A program made the translations under genes and the position numbers. A stretch of 12,363 bases of DNA from Planctomycetota bacterium (GTDB taxonomy: Bacteria > Planctomycetota > Brocadiia > SM23-32), in assembly GCA_018400625.1 (NCBI GenBank), contig JAGYMJ010000592.1, forward strand, positions 1 to 12,363, read 5' to 3'. Below the pieces are notes generated by a model, which was given only the letters and a program-made list of their open reading frames with translations, was not told the origin of the DNA and searched no databases. The stretch's first letter is position 1; each line of letters starts with the position of its first letter. Positions 1 to 6,701 of this stretch are shown here, in pieces.

Positions 1-26
1 TCGAATTGAAGTAAGGAGAATTTTTT

Positions 27-1334
27 TTGGATAATTCCGGATTTCAATACATAGACGGTCACCTCCACTGTGACGGCATACCTGTAACCGACATAGCCGA
101 AGAACATGGGACTCCATGTTTCATCTACAGCAAAAGCACACTGTTGAACAGGCTGAACTCTTTTCGCAATGCATTCTCCAAACATGATCCTTTGATATGT
201 TTCTCCGTTAAATCTCTCGCCAACCTTTCAATTTTAAGACTGATTGATAAGGAGGACTGCGGATTTGATATTGTGAGCGGTGGAGAGCTTTACCGTGTCT
301 TACAGGCCGGAGGAGCGCCCGGGAAGACCGTTTTTGCGGGCGTGGGCAAAACGGAAGAAGAGATCAAGTTTGCGTTAAAGCATCAGGTTCATATGTTCAA
401 TGTGGAATCGGAGAGTGAAATGCGCCTGATAGCTCATGCGGCGGCTGAAACCGGGCATACAGCCGCTGTGGCCATAAGGGTGAACCCTGATGTCGATGCC
501 AGGACACATGAAAAGACAACAACGGGCAAGAAAGAGAACAAATTCGGTATTGACCCCGAGACCGCTCTTGAACTCGCAAAAGAAACCAGGTCGATGCCGG
601 GCGTCATCCTGAAAGGGCTTCATATGCATTTAGGGTCGCCCATTTACGATACCCAACCTTATGTGGACGGGTTGAAAAAAATTATTGAATTCAAAAAACT
701 TTTAGAGCACGACGGATTAATAATCGACACACTGAACATCGGCGGAGGTTACTGCATGTCATATACCGGCCGGGAGGTTTTATCCCCGCAGGATTACGCC
801 GATGCCATCGGCCCGATATTGACCGAAGCGGGAGCCGATTTAATTCTGGAGCCGGGGCGGCATATCGCCGCCCCCTCCGGTATATTGCTGACAAAAACAA
901 TTCATACAAAAGAGACCGGTTCCGGCAAAAAATTTATCATCGTCGATGCAGCCATGAACAATCTGCTCCGCCCCACTTTATATGATGCCTTCCATCGTAT
1001 CTGGCCCGCCGACAGCCCGACGGGAATGCCGGAGGTCATCGACCCTGAGGACTCAGATAATATGCGTAATTTCGATACTGAGAGAGTTGATGTTGTTGGG
1101 CCGGTGTGCGAGAGCGGTGATTGCCTGGCCAAAGACCGGCGCTTACCTGCATTAAAAACAGGGGATCTGCTTTCAATATATGATGCGGGAGCGTATGGAC
1201 AGACGATGAGTTCCAATTATAATGGGCGTCCAAAAGCTCCGGAAGTCATTACAAACGGGGGTTCTTTCGTGCTGATATCAAAAAGGGAATCATATAAGGA
1301 CCTTATTGCAGGTGAGGAACTGACATGCATTTAA
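27..1334 (+). CDS. lysA: Diaminopimelate decarboxylase (PLP-dependent, fold type III)
   Basis: Decarboxylates meso-diaminopimelate to L-lysine, the last step of lysine synthesis in the cytoplasm. The 435-residue product has the family's landmarks in order: the PLP-binding lysine K62 in FSVKSLANL, FDIVSGGELYR (80-90), VFAGVGKTEEEI (102-113), NPDVDA...ENKFGI (153-175), LHMHLGS (198-204), the glycine loop GGG (239-241), EPGR (275-278), CESGD (361-365, whose Cys completes the partner subunit's active site) and AYG...SSNYN (389-399). Length is normal, with a modest extra loop at about 324-352. The start is TTG at 27, because AAGGAG at 13-18 lies 8 nt upstream and no ATG occurs near the N-terminus. 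A run of eight T (21-28) fills the spacer and supplies the first two bases of the TTG. Ornithine/arginine decarboxylase relatives are possible, but the CESGD and NKFGI blocks favour LysA. Confidence 0.93.
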   Translation: MDNSGFQYIDGHLHCDGIPVTDIAEEHGTPCFIYSKSTLLNRLNSFRNAFSKHDPLICFSVKSLANLSILRLIDKEDCGFDIVSGGELYRVLQAGGAPGKTVFAGVGKTEEEIKFALKHQVHMFNVESESEMRLIAHAAAETGHTAAVAIRVNPDVDARTHEKTTTGKKENKFGIDPETALELAKETRSMPGVILKGLHMHLGSPIYDTQPYVDGLKKIIEFKKLLEHDGLIIDTLNIGGGYCMSYTGREVLSPQDYADAIGPILTEAGADLILEPGRHIAAPSGILLTKTIHTKETGSGKKFIIVDAAMNNLLRPTLYDAFHRIWPADSPTGMPEVIDPEDSDNMRNFDTERVDVVGPVCESGDCLAKDRRLPALKTGDLLSIYDAGAYGQTMSSNYNGRPKAPEVITNGGSFVLISKRESYKDLIAGEELTCI

Positions 1335-1381
1335 GTTGATTTATGAGTAAGATACCGATATTTTAATTCAGGAGATCGCAT

Positions 1382-3397
1382 ATGCAAAGCTTAAAAGCTA
1401 TTTTGAATGCAAAACTATTTTTTCTTACTTTTTTGTTGTTATGTTTGAACACACCTTCGATAACGCATTCCAAAGAATCTCCTCCCTCTCATGGGATCAG
1501 CGAGGTTGAGGAATTAGTTCACCGCGGGCTTGAACACTATCAAGAGGGAGAATATGAGGCCGCGAAAGAAGCTTTTAAAGAGTTGATCGAGTTAAATCCG
1601 CACTGGCAAGTGATGCTGGAACTGCGCAGAAGAATAGAAATTGGAACATTCAGTGGAATTATAACAGATATAACTTTGAGAGAAAAACCGGAAGATCAAC
1701 AAAAAGTGGTCGAAACTGTGCGGGAAATCCTGCATATGATGACTGAAGCTCAACGCCGTAAAATGCTGGATATTGAAAACATAGAAGATATATTGAATGA
1801 CTTAAAGGGCGATAAACACGATGAATATATGGAAGCCAGGGTAGCATTAATCACCCATGATCGATATTCTGTGCCATATCTGCTCGAGTTCTTAACAAAG
1901 ACTGGTGAGGAACATCAACGTCTTATAGCAAGAACACTTACGACATTGAGAGACATCGGCCGTTCCGGTTCCAGACCGCTAACTGCAGCGCTTCAGACGG
2001 AAAATGAATTACTGCAAAAACGCCTTTTGACTGTTTTAGAAAGGGTGGGAGACAGAAAAGTTTTACCCCGCGTCCTTGCTTTGGCACAAGACCAGGATAT
2101 TTCCCCTGATTTAAGATCGAGAGCCGGTGAAGTCATCGAGAGTATTCAGGCGAGGTTAAGGGTTCCCGTCGAACTCGAGACAGCAACGGAAGAATACATA
2201 AAATTAGGTTTACTTTATCTGCATGAGGACAGAAACGAAGTGGGGCACGTGCTGGGCGGCCACACTGAAATATGGGGATGGGACGAGAAGGCTGAAGAAA
2301 TGCATCAAAAAATGACCCTTGAATTCGTACCATCTTATATCTACTATCAGGCCCAGGGCGCTCATCTGATACTGGAAAGGTTGAAAACAGAGCCGGCCAA
2401 CATCAATCTGCAAGGGCTTTTATTGGCATTAAAAAGCAGGGAGTTGGGACATTTAATGCGCTACAGCTCTCAAGGCTCAGATGCATTGCAAAGGGAATAT
2501 GCCAGGGAAAGAAAGGAAATATCATCGTCCTCCTTTTCAAGATTAGGTCACCTCTATGGCCCTGAGGCCCTTAATGAAGCTTTGCTTGAAACACTGCCAA
2601 CCCATGATGCGGAAGCTTCGGTCAAGATCATCAAGGAATTGGGACGAAAAACAGCGGACCCGGCAGTTATAGAAGAATCCCTATGCGAGGCTCTGGCTTA
2701 CGAAAATGCTGATGTGCGTTCAGAATCGGCATTGGCCATATTGCGTGCATCCCCGAACGCTGAGATTTGTTCGCCTGAGAATGTAATCAACGTGTTGAAC
2801 TCGGTGATAACAGAAGGCGATCAGGTTCAAATGCACAAAGACCATCCTGAGTTGGTATTTGAGATAATGGAAGCGGTAGCCGATGAAACTGTTTGTCTGA
2901 AAAACTATCCGATCGCTGAGCTTGAACCGACTTTCCTGGCTTTACTTGAGGGTAATGAAACCGGGGAAGAATTAACCTCACTATTCATTCGAAGCCTCAA
3001 AAAATACGGTACTGAAAAAGCTTTCATGCCTTTAATTGCTCTTATTTCACAGACGGACGCTGCCCATTCTCTGCGCATCCAAGCTTGCGAGGCCATTGCA
3101 TCCATCGCAGAAAGAGATACCCGGATAACCGCTGATAAGGGGGCAATGCAAGTATTGATTGGCGTGTTAAATGAGAAAGAGAGAGCCCTGCACACTCAAG
3201 CCGCCATAGCTTTACGTAAGTTGGGAATTGAACCGGAAACAGCGTATGAAATAACAGAAACTGAGATAAGGGGAGGGAAAACGCTTTCCAGGGCAGAGAT
3301 TCTCGATATCGAAGTGGAGTTAGAGGATGAAACTGTCGAAGAGGATGTCGAAGAGGTTGAAGAAAAAGAAGACGAAGATGATTTTTTTGAATTTTAA
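1382..3397 (+). CDS. Exported HEAT-repeat protein with N-terminal TPR and acidic C-terminal tail
   Basis: I do not recognise a named family. The 671-residue product begins with a signal peptide (Lys5/Lys11, hydrophobic stretch about 12-24, likely cleavage near residue 30), so it should be periplasmic or surface-exposed. Residues about 41-75 read as one TPR-like hairpin (HRGLEHYQEGEYEAAKEAF...LNP). Paired amphipathic helices resembling HEAT repeats follow at about 150-258 and 485-615. The middle (265-400) is helical and unassigned, with a Trp/His-containing segment at 285-312. The tail (643-671) is almost entirely Glu/Asp and ends in DDFFEF. Such alpha-solenoids normally bind proteins; no catalytic motif is visible. 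The start is ATG with AGGAG at 1370-1374, 7 nt upstream. The gap to the decarboxylase gene is 47 nt, so co-transcription is possible, but a functional link is not evident. Confidence 0.8.
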   Translation: MQSLKAILNAKLFFLTFLLLCLNTPSITHSKESPPSHGISEVEELVHRGLEHYQEGEYEAAKEAFKELIELNPHWQVMLELRRRIEIGTFSGIITDITLREKPEDQQKVVETVREILHMMTEAQRRKMLDIENIEDILNDLKGDKHDEYMEARVALITHDRYSVPYLLEFLTKTGEEHQRLIARTLTTLRDIGRSGSRPLTAALQTENELLQKRLLTVLERVGDRKVLPRVLALAQDQDISPDLRSRAGEVIESIQARLRVPVELETATEEYIKLGLLYLHEDRNEVGHVLGGHTEIWGWDEKAEEMHQKMTLEFVPSYIYYQAQGAHLILERLKTEPANINLQGLLLALKSRELGHLMRYSSQGSDALQREYARERKEISSSSFSRLGHLYGPEALNEALLETLPTHDAEASVKIIKELGRKTADPAVIEESLCEALAYENADVRSESALAILRASPNAEICSPENVINVLNSVITEGDQVQMHKDHPELVFEIMEAVADETVCLKNYPIAELEPTFLALLEGNETGEELTSLFIRSLKKYGTEKAFMPLIALISQTDAAHSLRIQACEAIASIAERDTRITADKGAMQVLIGVLNEKERALHTQAAIALRKLGIEPETAYEITETEIRGGKTLSRAEILDIEVELEDETVEEDVEEVEEKEDEDDFFEF

Positions 3398-3439
3398 TGG
3401 AACAGTACCACAAATAACTAATGCTATAGAGCAGTAGAT

Positions 3440-3445
3440 TATAAT
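3440..3445 (+). promoter_or_regulatory. Possible -10 box (TATAAT) upstream of the receiver-like gene
   Basis: A perfect TATAAT lies in the 90-130 nt gap after the HEAT-repeat gene. No convincing -35 box is seen 16-18 nt upstream, so this is only suggestive. A GAGGGG purine stretch follows at 3447-3452, but no start codon in the receiver frame sits at a suitable distance from it. Confidence 0.25.
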
Positions 3446-3530
3446 AGAGGGGAATTCTTTATTAAGGCTTTTCTCTCTTGATATTATTGTGATTAATCAA
3501 TATTTCCCACCTTTCACTTATAATTTGAAA

Positions 3531-3920
3531 ATGGATATTTCAAATAACGCCAAAAAGAGGGTTTTGCTTGTCAGCAGCGACATGTACCAGGCCAATAAAC
3601 TAAAAGACTATATCAAGACCCCTCTGGTTGAATGCGAATGCGTTAATGACGTGGAGACTGCGAAAAAGGTACTGGTCTGTCGAAGAATGAAGGTGTTGGC
3701 AATCGACTCAAATCTTAAAAATTTGTCAGACAATAATAACGTTAAAGACTTAGTTAATGAAATTAAATCTTTATCTTGCGATACTAAAGTGGTTGTATAT
3801 AATGGAGTCAGCAACAGGACAATCCAGCGTCGGATACGTCGTAAAGGAGCCGATGGATATCTTAGCCATAAAAACAGCATGAAAAATGTGGCCGGCTCGC
3901 TAAGGAGAGTTTTAGATTAG
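3531..3920 (+). CDS. Stand-alone response-regulator receiver-like protein, phosphorylation pocket degenerate
   Basis: About 129 residues from ATG 3531, with the beta/alpha pattern of a CheY-like receiver and no output domain. From this start, KRVLLVSSD (9-17) is strand beta-1 but has Ser-Ser where receivers carry the acidic pair. LAIDSN (56-61) holds a plausible phospho-acceptor Asp59. VVVYNGVS (87-94) lacks the usual Thr/Ser at the end of beta-4. KGADGYLSHKNS (105-116) matches the GADGYLxK block of LuxR-type receivers, with His where Lys is expected and Lys one position later. Phosphorylation is therefore doubtful, and it may act as a pseudo-receiver. The start is uncertain: GTG 3489 adds 14 residues, and neither start has a Shine-Dalgarno site. 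TATAAT at 3519-3524 would fit a leaderless message beginning at ATG 3531. It ends 13 nt before the isomerase gene, so it may head that operon. Base use is more AT-rich than in the genes that follow. Confidence 0.68.
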   Translation: MDISNNAKKRVLLVSSDMYQANKLKDYIKTPLVECECVNDVETAKKVLVCRRMKVLAIDSNLKNLSDNNNVKDLVNEIKSLSCDTKVVVYNGVSNRTIQRRIRRKGADGYLSHKNSMKNVAGSLRRVLD

Positions 3921-3933
3921 TGACAACAAACTT

Positions 3934-4641
3934 ATGTACAAAGGATTTAAAATTACCCCACCATTTTTTGAGATTGGACCCAAGGCATATATATATGGAG
4001 ACGAGGTTCTCGAACTTGCCAAAGCGGCCGAAAAAGCGTCGACAAAATATGATGTGGGGATTATATTTACTCCACAATACACCGATATCCGGCTCATAGC
4101 CGAAGCGACGGAACACATCTTAATTTTTGCACAGCATATGGATCCCCTTCAACCGGGGCGGGGACTGGGTTCCGTGCTGCCGGAAGCTGTCCAAAAGGCC
4201 GGAGCCGTGGGCGTCATGCTCAATCATGATGAGAAACCCATGCAAGTATCTGAGCTCAGGAGAACCATCCAAAGGGCGGACCATGTGGGGCTTGCATCAA
4301 TCGTATGCGCCGACTCTATTTCGGATGCGACGGCCATCGCCAATTTTGCTCCCAATATTATCGTTGCGGAACCTTCGGAACTGATCGGCACCGGCGAAAC
4401 CAGCAGTGAAGAATATGTGAAGGCAGCTTATACCGCCATAAAAGGAGTAAACCCTGATATCCGGATACTGCAAGGGGCGGGCATCAGTTCGGGTGAAGAC
4501 GTATATAATGTTATAAAGTCGGGCGCAGAGGCCACAGGCGCATCCAGCGGCATTGTTAAGGCCGACGACCCCTGTGCGATGATCGATGAAATGATATGTG
4601 CGGTTCGTACGGCTTGGGACGAAGTCCATGACCGGCCGTAA
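3934..4641 (+). CDS. Triosephosphate isomerase homologue, archaeal-type
   Basis: A 235-residue TIM barrel of the short archaeal triosephosphate isomerase type, which interconverts aldose and ketose phosphates through a Lys/His/Glu site. K17 in the IGPKAY segment is the likely catalytic Lys, although the Asn two residues before it in classical enzymes is Gly here. AQHMDP (66-71) matches the archaeal AQHVDP block. H98 in LNHDEKP matches the catalytic His of LNHSE. E146 in VAEPSELIGTG (144-154) is the general base within the signature loop. GAGISSG (181-187) and TGASSGIVKA (201-210) form the phosphate site. It is therefore probably active, but in this operon the substrate could be a four-carbon or other ketose phosphate rather than the glycolytic triose. 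It starts 13 nt after the receiver-like gene without a clear Shine-Dalgarno site, which suggests coupled translation. The downstream gap to the YjbQ gene is 47 nt. Confidence 0.82.
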   Translation: MYKGFKITPPFFEIGPKAYIYGDEVLELAKAAEKASTKYDVGIIFTPQYTDIRLIAEATEHILIFAQHMDPLQPGRGLGSVLPEAVQKAGAVGVMLNHDEKPMQVSELRRTIQRADHVGLASIVCADSISDATAIANFAPNIIVAEPSELIGTGETSSEEYVKAAYTAIKGVNPDIRILQGAGISSGEDVYNVIKSGAEATGASSGIVKADDPCAMIDEMICAVRTAWDEVHDRP

Positions 4642-4688
4642 GTCATTCATCAAATATTTAACTTTTCTTTCAAAAAGGAGCTTTATAA

Positions 4689-5189
4689 ATGGCAGTTTAT
4701 CGTGATGCGATTGATCTTCAGTCAGAGATATCCAATCCTACATTTCATAATGTCACCGAACAGATTACGGAGATAGTCAAGGCTTCAGGCATAAAAAATG
4801 GCATATGTGTGGTTTATTCACACCATACAACTTGCAGTGTAATGACTCAAGAAAGCTCCCATGACGAAAATTTTTGGGGATTAGAGTTCTTGCAGCAAGA
4901 CCTTTGCAACATAATGGAAAAACTTGTGCCCAGTTGCCGAACGGAAGGCCAATACATGCATCCCGGCCCGAAGCATATTGATTTTGCTGAAAACGTGGCG
5001 AAAGAAGATGCGAAGTACAGTCTTAATACGGATGCCCATCTGCGTTCTGTTTTCTTCGGCCGTTCCGAGTCCATCGTTCTTGTCGATGGTGATTTACAAT
5101 TGGGCGAATATGGTTTTATATACTTTATTGACTGGGATCAGCTAAGGGCCCGCAAGCGGGTATGCCAGGTTCAGATAGTTGGAGAATAA
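4689..5189 (+). CDS. YjbQ/UPF0047 family protein
   Basis: A 166-residue member of the UPF0047 (YjbQ) family. E. coli YjbQ has been linked to weak, secondary thiamine-phosphate synthase activity, but the true role of the family is unsettled. Family marks are YSHHTTCS (43-50, matching the usual HTSAS), NTDAHLRS (113-120) and GDLQLGEYGFIYFIDWD (134-150), equivalent to the LGTWQGIYLxEFD end of the family with WQ replaced by EY. It is longer than the typical ~140 residues because of extra sequence between about 56 and 112. The His cluster may bind a metal or phosphate. The start is ATG with AAAGGAG (4673-4679) 9 nt upstream. Position between two sugar-phosphate isomerase genes argues that it serves the same pathway rather than thiamine; no TPP riboswitch-like leader is seen in the 47 nt upstream. 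Confidence 0.85.
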   Translation: MAVYRDAIDLQSEISNPTFHNVTEQITEIVKASGIKNGICVVYSHHTTCSVMTQESSHDENFWGLEFLQQDLCNIMEKLVPSCRTEGQYMHPGPKHIDFAENVAKEDAKYSLNTDAHLRSVFFGRSESIVLVDGDLQLGEYGFIYFIDWDQLRARKRVCQVQIVGE

Positions 5190-5193
5190 ATAC

Positions 5194-5862
5194 ATGATAA
5201 AAATTGCCCCATCCATCTTTGCCGGCAACTTTACCCAACTCGGTTCCGAGGTCAAGGATATTGAATCGGCCGGGGCGGATATGCTGCATATAGACATCAT
5301 GGACGGCAACTTTGTGCCGAATATTTCGTTAGGGCCTTTAGTGGTTTCCTGGCTCCGGCCGGAGACCAGCATCGTCTTTGATGTTCATCTGATGATTAAC
5401 GAACCGGGACGTTTCGCGCCTGAATTCAAGAAAGCCGGCGCTGATATTATAACTTTTCATTTGGAATCGGATTGTAATCCCCATCAGCTCATCAAGGACC
5501 TCAGAAAAATGGGAACAAAGGTCGGGATATCAATCAAACCTCAAACCCATGCGCAGGAGCTGTTTCCCTATCTGGATGCTATAGATATGGTATTAGTTAT
5601 GACCGTCGAACCCGGGTTCAGCGGACAATCCTTTATGGATTTACGTCCAAAGATAAGAAAGGTGCGCCAGGAATGCATCAGACGTCGTATAGATATGGAT
5701 ATACAAGTGGACGGAGGCATCAGTTCCCGGAACGCCGATTTAATCACGGAAGCCGGGGCAAATGTCATTGTGGCCGGCAGCGCAATATTTTCGCAACCCG
5801 ATTATAAAACAGCTATCAAAGAAATTCGAGACCATGCAGAAAAAGGGATGCACAATGAATAA
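5194..5862 (+). CDS. rpe: Ribulose-phosphate 3-epimerase
   Basis: Interconverts D-ribulose 5-phosphate and D-xylulose 5-phosphate, or a related ketose phosphate pair such as allulose/fructose 6-phosphate in specialised members. The 222-residue TIM barrel shows the family's sites: APSIFAGNF (5-13, Ser7), metal ligands H32 and D34 in LHIDIMDGNFVPN, H65 in DVHLM, MTVEPGFSGQSF (136-147) and metal/catalytic D173 in QVDGGI, then VAGSAIF (193-199) for phosphate. Start chosen at ATG 5194: GGAGA (5181-5185) lies 8 nt upstream, only 4 nt separate it from the YjbQ stop codon, and the first residues MIKIAPS fit the family exactly. A TTG at 5179 would add five residues and overlap the upstream gene. It overlaps the SIS gene by 8 nt, so the two are translationally coupled. 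It may be a pathway-specific paralogue rather than the housekeeping enzyme. Confidence 0.92.
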   Translation: MIKIAPSIFAGNFTQLGSEVKDIESAGADMLHIDIMDGNFVPNISLGPLVVSWLRPETSIVFDVHLMINEPGRFAPEFKKAGADIITFHLESDCNPHQLIKDLRKMGTKVGISIKPQTHAQELFPYLDAIDMVLVMTVEPGFSGQSFMDLRPKIRKVRQECIRRRIDMDIQVDGGISSRNADLITEAGANVIVAGSAIFSQPDYKTAIKEIRDHAEKGMHNE

Positions 5863-6448
5863 AAAATCGTGGGAAATGGCCAGAAGATCTTTTGAAACGG
5901 AAAGCAAAACGATCATGGAAATCGCTGAAAATCTGGACGTCGATCAGTTCAGCAAAGCTGTTGACGTTCTAAGCACTTGCACCAAGATAATCACCTGCGC
6001 CAGCGGTTCTTCCGGTATAACGGCAAAAAAATTTGCCCATTCGCTGTGTTGTATAGAAAGAAGCGCTCAGTTCCTGTCCCCGGCCGAAGCCGTCCATGGC
6101 GGAATGGGTTGTGTCAAGGAAAACGACGCTATGGTCATGGTATCGCGTGGAGGAAAGACTGCCGAACTTTTACCCATTATTGATATTTGTAACAAAAAAG
6201 GGGCGACACTTATTGCCTTGACTGAAAATTTAGATTCTCCTCTGGCCAAAAAAGCTCAAATAGTCGTACCTTTCAAAGTTTCAAAAGAAACGGATAAATA
6301 TAACGTGATGGCCACGTCAAGTTATGTCGCAACAATAGCAATTTTCGATGCCATGCTTGTGGCCATCATGGAAGAGACCGGATATAAATTGGAGCAGTTC
6401 GCCTTGATCCATCCCGGTGGCGCTGTCGGTGAGGAACTTAACGAATAG
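5855..6448 (+). CDS. SIS-domain sugar-phosphate isomerase, KdsD/GutQ-like, lacking CBS domains
   Basis: A 197-residue single SIS domain close to the N-terminal half of arabinose-5-phosphate isomerases (KdsD/KpsF/GutQ). Shared blocks are LSPAEAVHGGMG (74-85), ALTENLDSPLAKKA (121-134), the E145 region running into ATSS (153-156) and FALIHPGG (182-189, H186 matching the catalytic His). Two active-site blocks differ. The GKSG motif of KdsD is GSSG here (51-54), losing the Lys. The SNSGE motif is SRGGK (97-101), with Lys in place of Glu. The tandem CBS domains of KdsD are absent. The fold and phosphate site are intact, so an aldose/ketose phosphate isomerase is likely, but the substrate may not be arabinose 5-phosphate. 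Start is ATG 5855 with AAAGGGA upstream (5844-5850) and an 8 nt overlap with rpe. Confidence 0.85.
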   Translation: MNKKSWEMARRSFETESKTIMEIAENLDVDQFSKAVDVLSTCTKIITCASGSSGITAKKFAHSLCCIERSAQFLSPAEAVHGGMGCVKENDAMVMVSRGGKTAELLPIIDICNKKGATLIALTENLDSPLAKKAQIVVPFKVSKETDKYNVMATSSYVATIAIFDAMLVAIMEETGYKLEQFALIHPGGAVGEELNE

Positions 6449-6460
6449 CAAGGAGAAGTC

Positions 6461-6574
6461 ATAAAATCCTGGTATATTGCGGACGGGGAAACGTCGATAG
6501 TAAATATTCGGAAATATTCAGTGAATCATGTCCAACCTGAAAAACCCGGAACCCTATCCGTGGAAGGTTTGTAG
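6461..6574 (+). pseudogene. Probable remnant of a fifth operon gene (37-codon frame, ATA at the start position)
   Basis: Immediately after the SIS stop codon, a strong ribosome-binding site (AAGGAG, 6450-6455) stands 5 nt before an ATA codon at 6461. The frame then reads IKSWYIADGETSIVNI... and ends at TAG 6572-6574, giving 37 codons. The spacing is what one expects for an intact start, and the N-terminus (K-x-W/L...PxxPG...V) loosely recalls zinc-dependent alcohol/polyol dehydrogenases, which often sit in phosphosugar operons. That family guess is weak. The TAG falls inside the left arm (6565-6573) of an inverted-repeat element, so the gene may have been truncated there and its ATG decayed to ATA. 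An alternative is that the site is simply a leftover signal with no gene. Confidence 0.4.
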
Positions 6575-6675
6575 TGCCCCCCGTAGCATCCCCACCGTGC
6601 CTTGTGCCGGTGGGGATGCCACACAAGGTGCGTTAGCCTGCCACGTGGTTTTCACTGAGGACTTATTACAAACCT
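6565..6675. repeat. 111 bp structured inverted-repeat element (REP/MITE-like)
   Basis: The element is bounded by perfect 9 bp inverted ends, AGGTTTGTA (6565-6573) and TACAAACCT (6667-6675). Inside it is a perfect 12 bp stem, GCATCCCCACCG (6586-6597) with CGGTGGGGATGC (6608-6619), around a 10 nt loop. CCTTGTG (6600-6606) can instead pair with CACAAGG (6622-6628), which competes with the stem. The palindrome CCACGTGG lies at 6641-6648. It is GC-rich relative to the flanks and encodes nothing convincing. It lies between the ends of two converging transcription units. No T-run follows the stem on either strand, so it is not a standard rho-independent terminator. No target duplication is visible. 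Whether it is a genome-wide family cannot be seen from one window. Confidence 0.6.
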
Positions 6676-6701
6676 GCCATGATAACGCCAGATACGCTAT
6701 T

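Noticed and set aside
1..26. Lysine riboswitch before lysA, or TPP riboswitch before the YjbQ gene
   Set aside because: Only 26 nt precede lysA in the window, and the 47 nt before the YjbQ gene hold no such conserved core.
3042..3413. 123-codon minus-strand frame opposite the HEAT-repeat gene
   Set aside because: A shadow of a well-supported gene; it has an implausible composition and no start signal.
5179..5193. Upstream TTG start for rpe
   Set aside because: The TTG overlaps the YjbQ gene and the Shine-Dalgarno sequence itself; ATG 5194 has correct spacing and a family-typical N-terminus.
6586..6619. Rho-independent terminator between the converging genes
   Set aside because: The stem is perfect and GC-rich, but no T-run follows on either strand, so it was called a repeat element instead.
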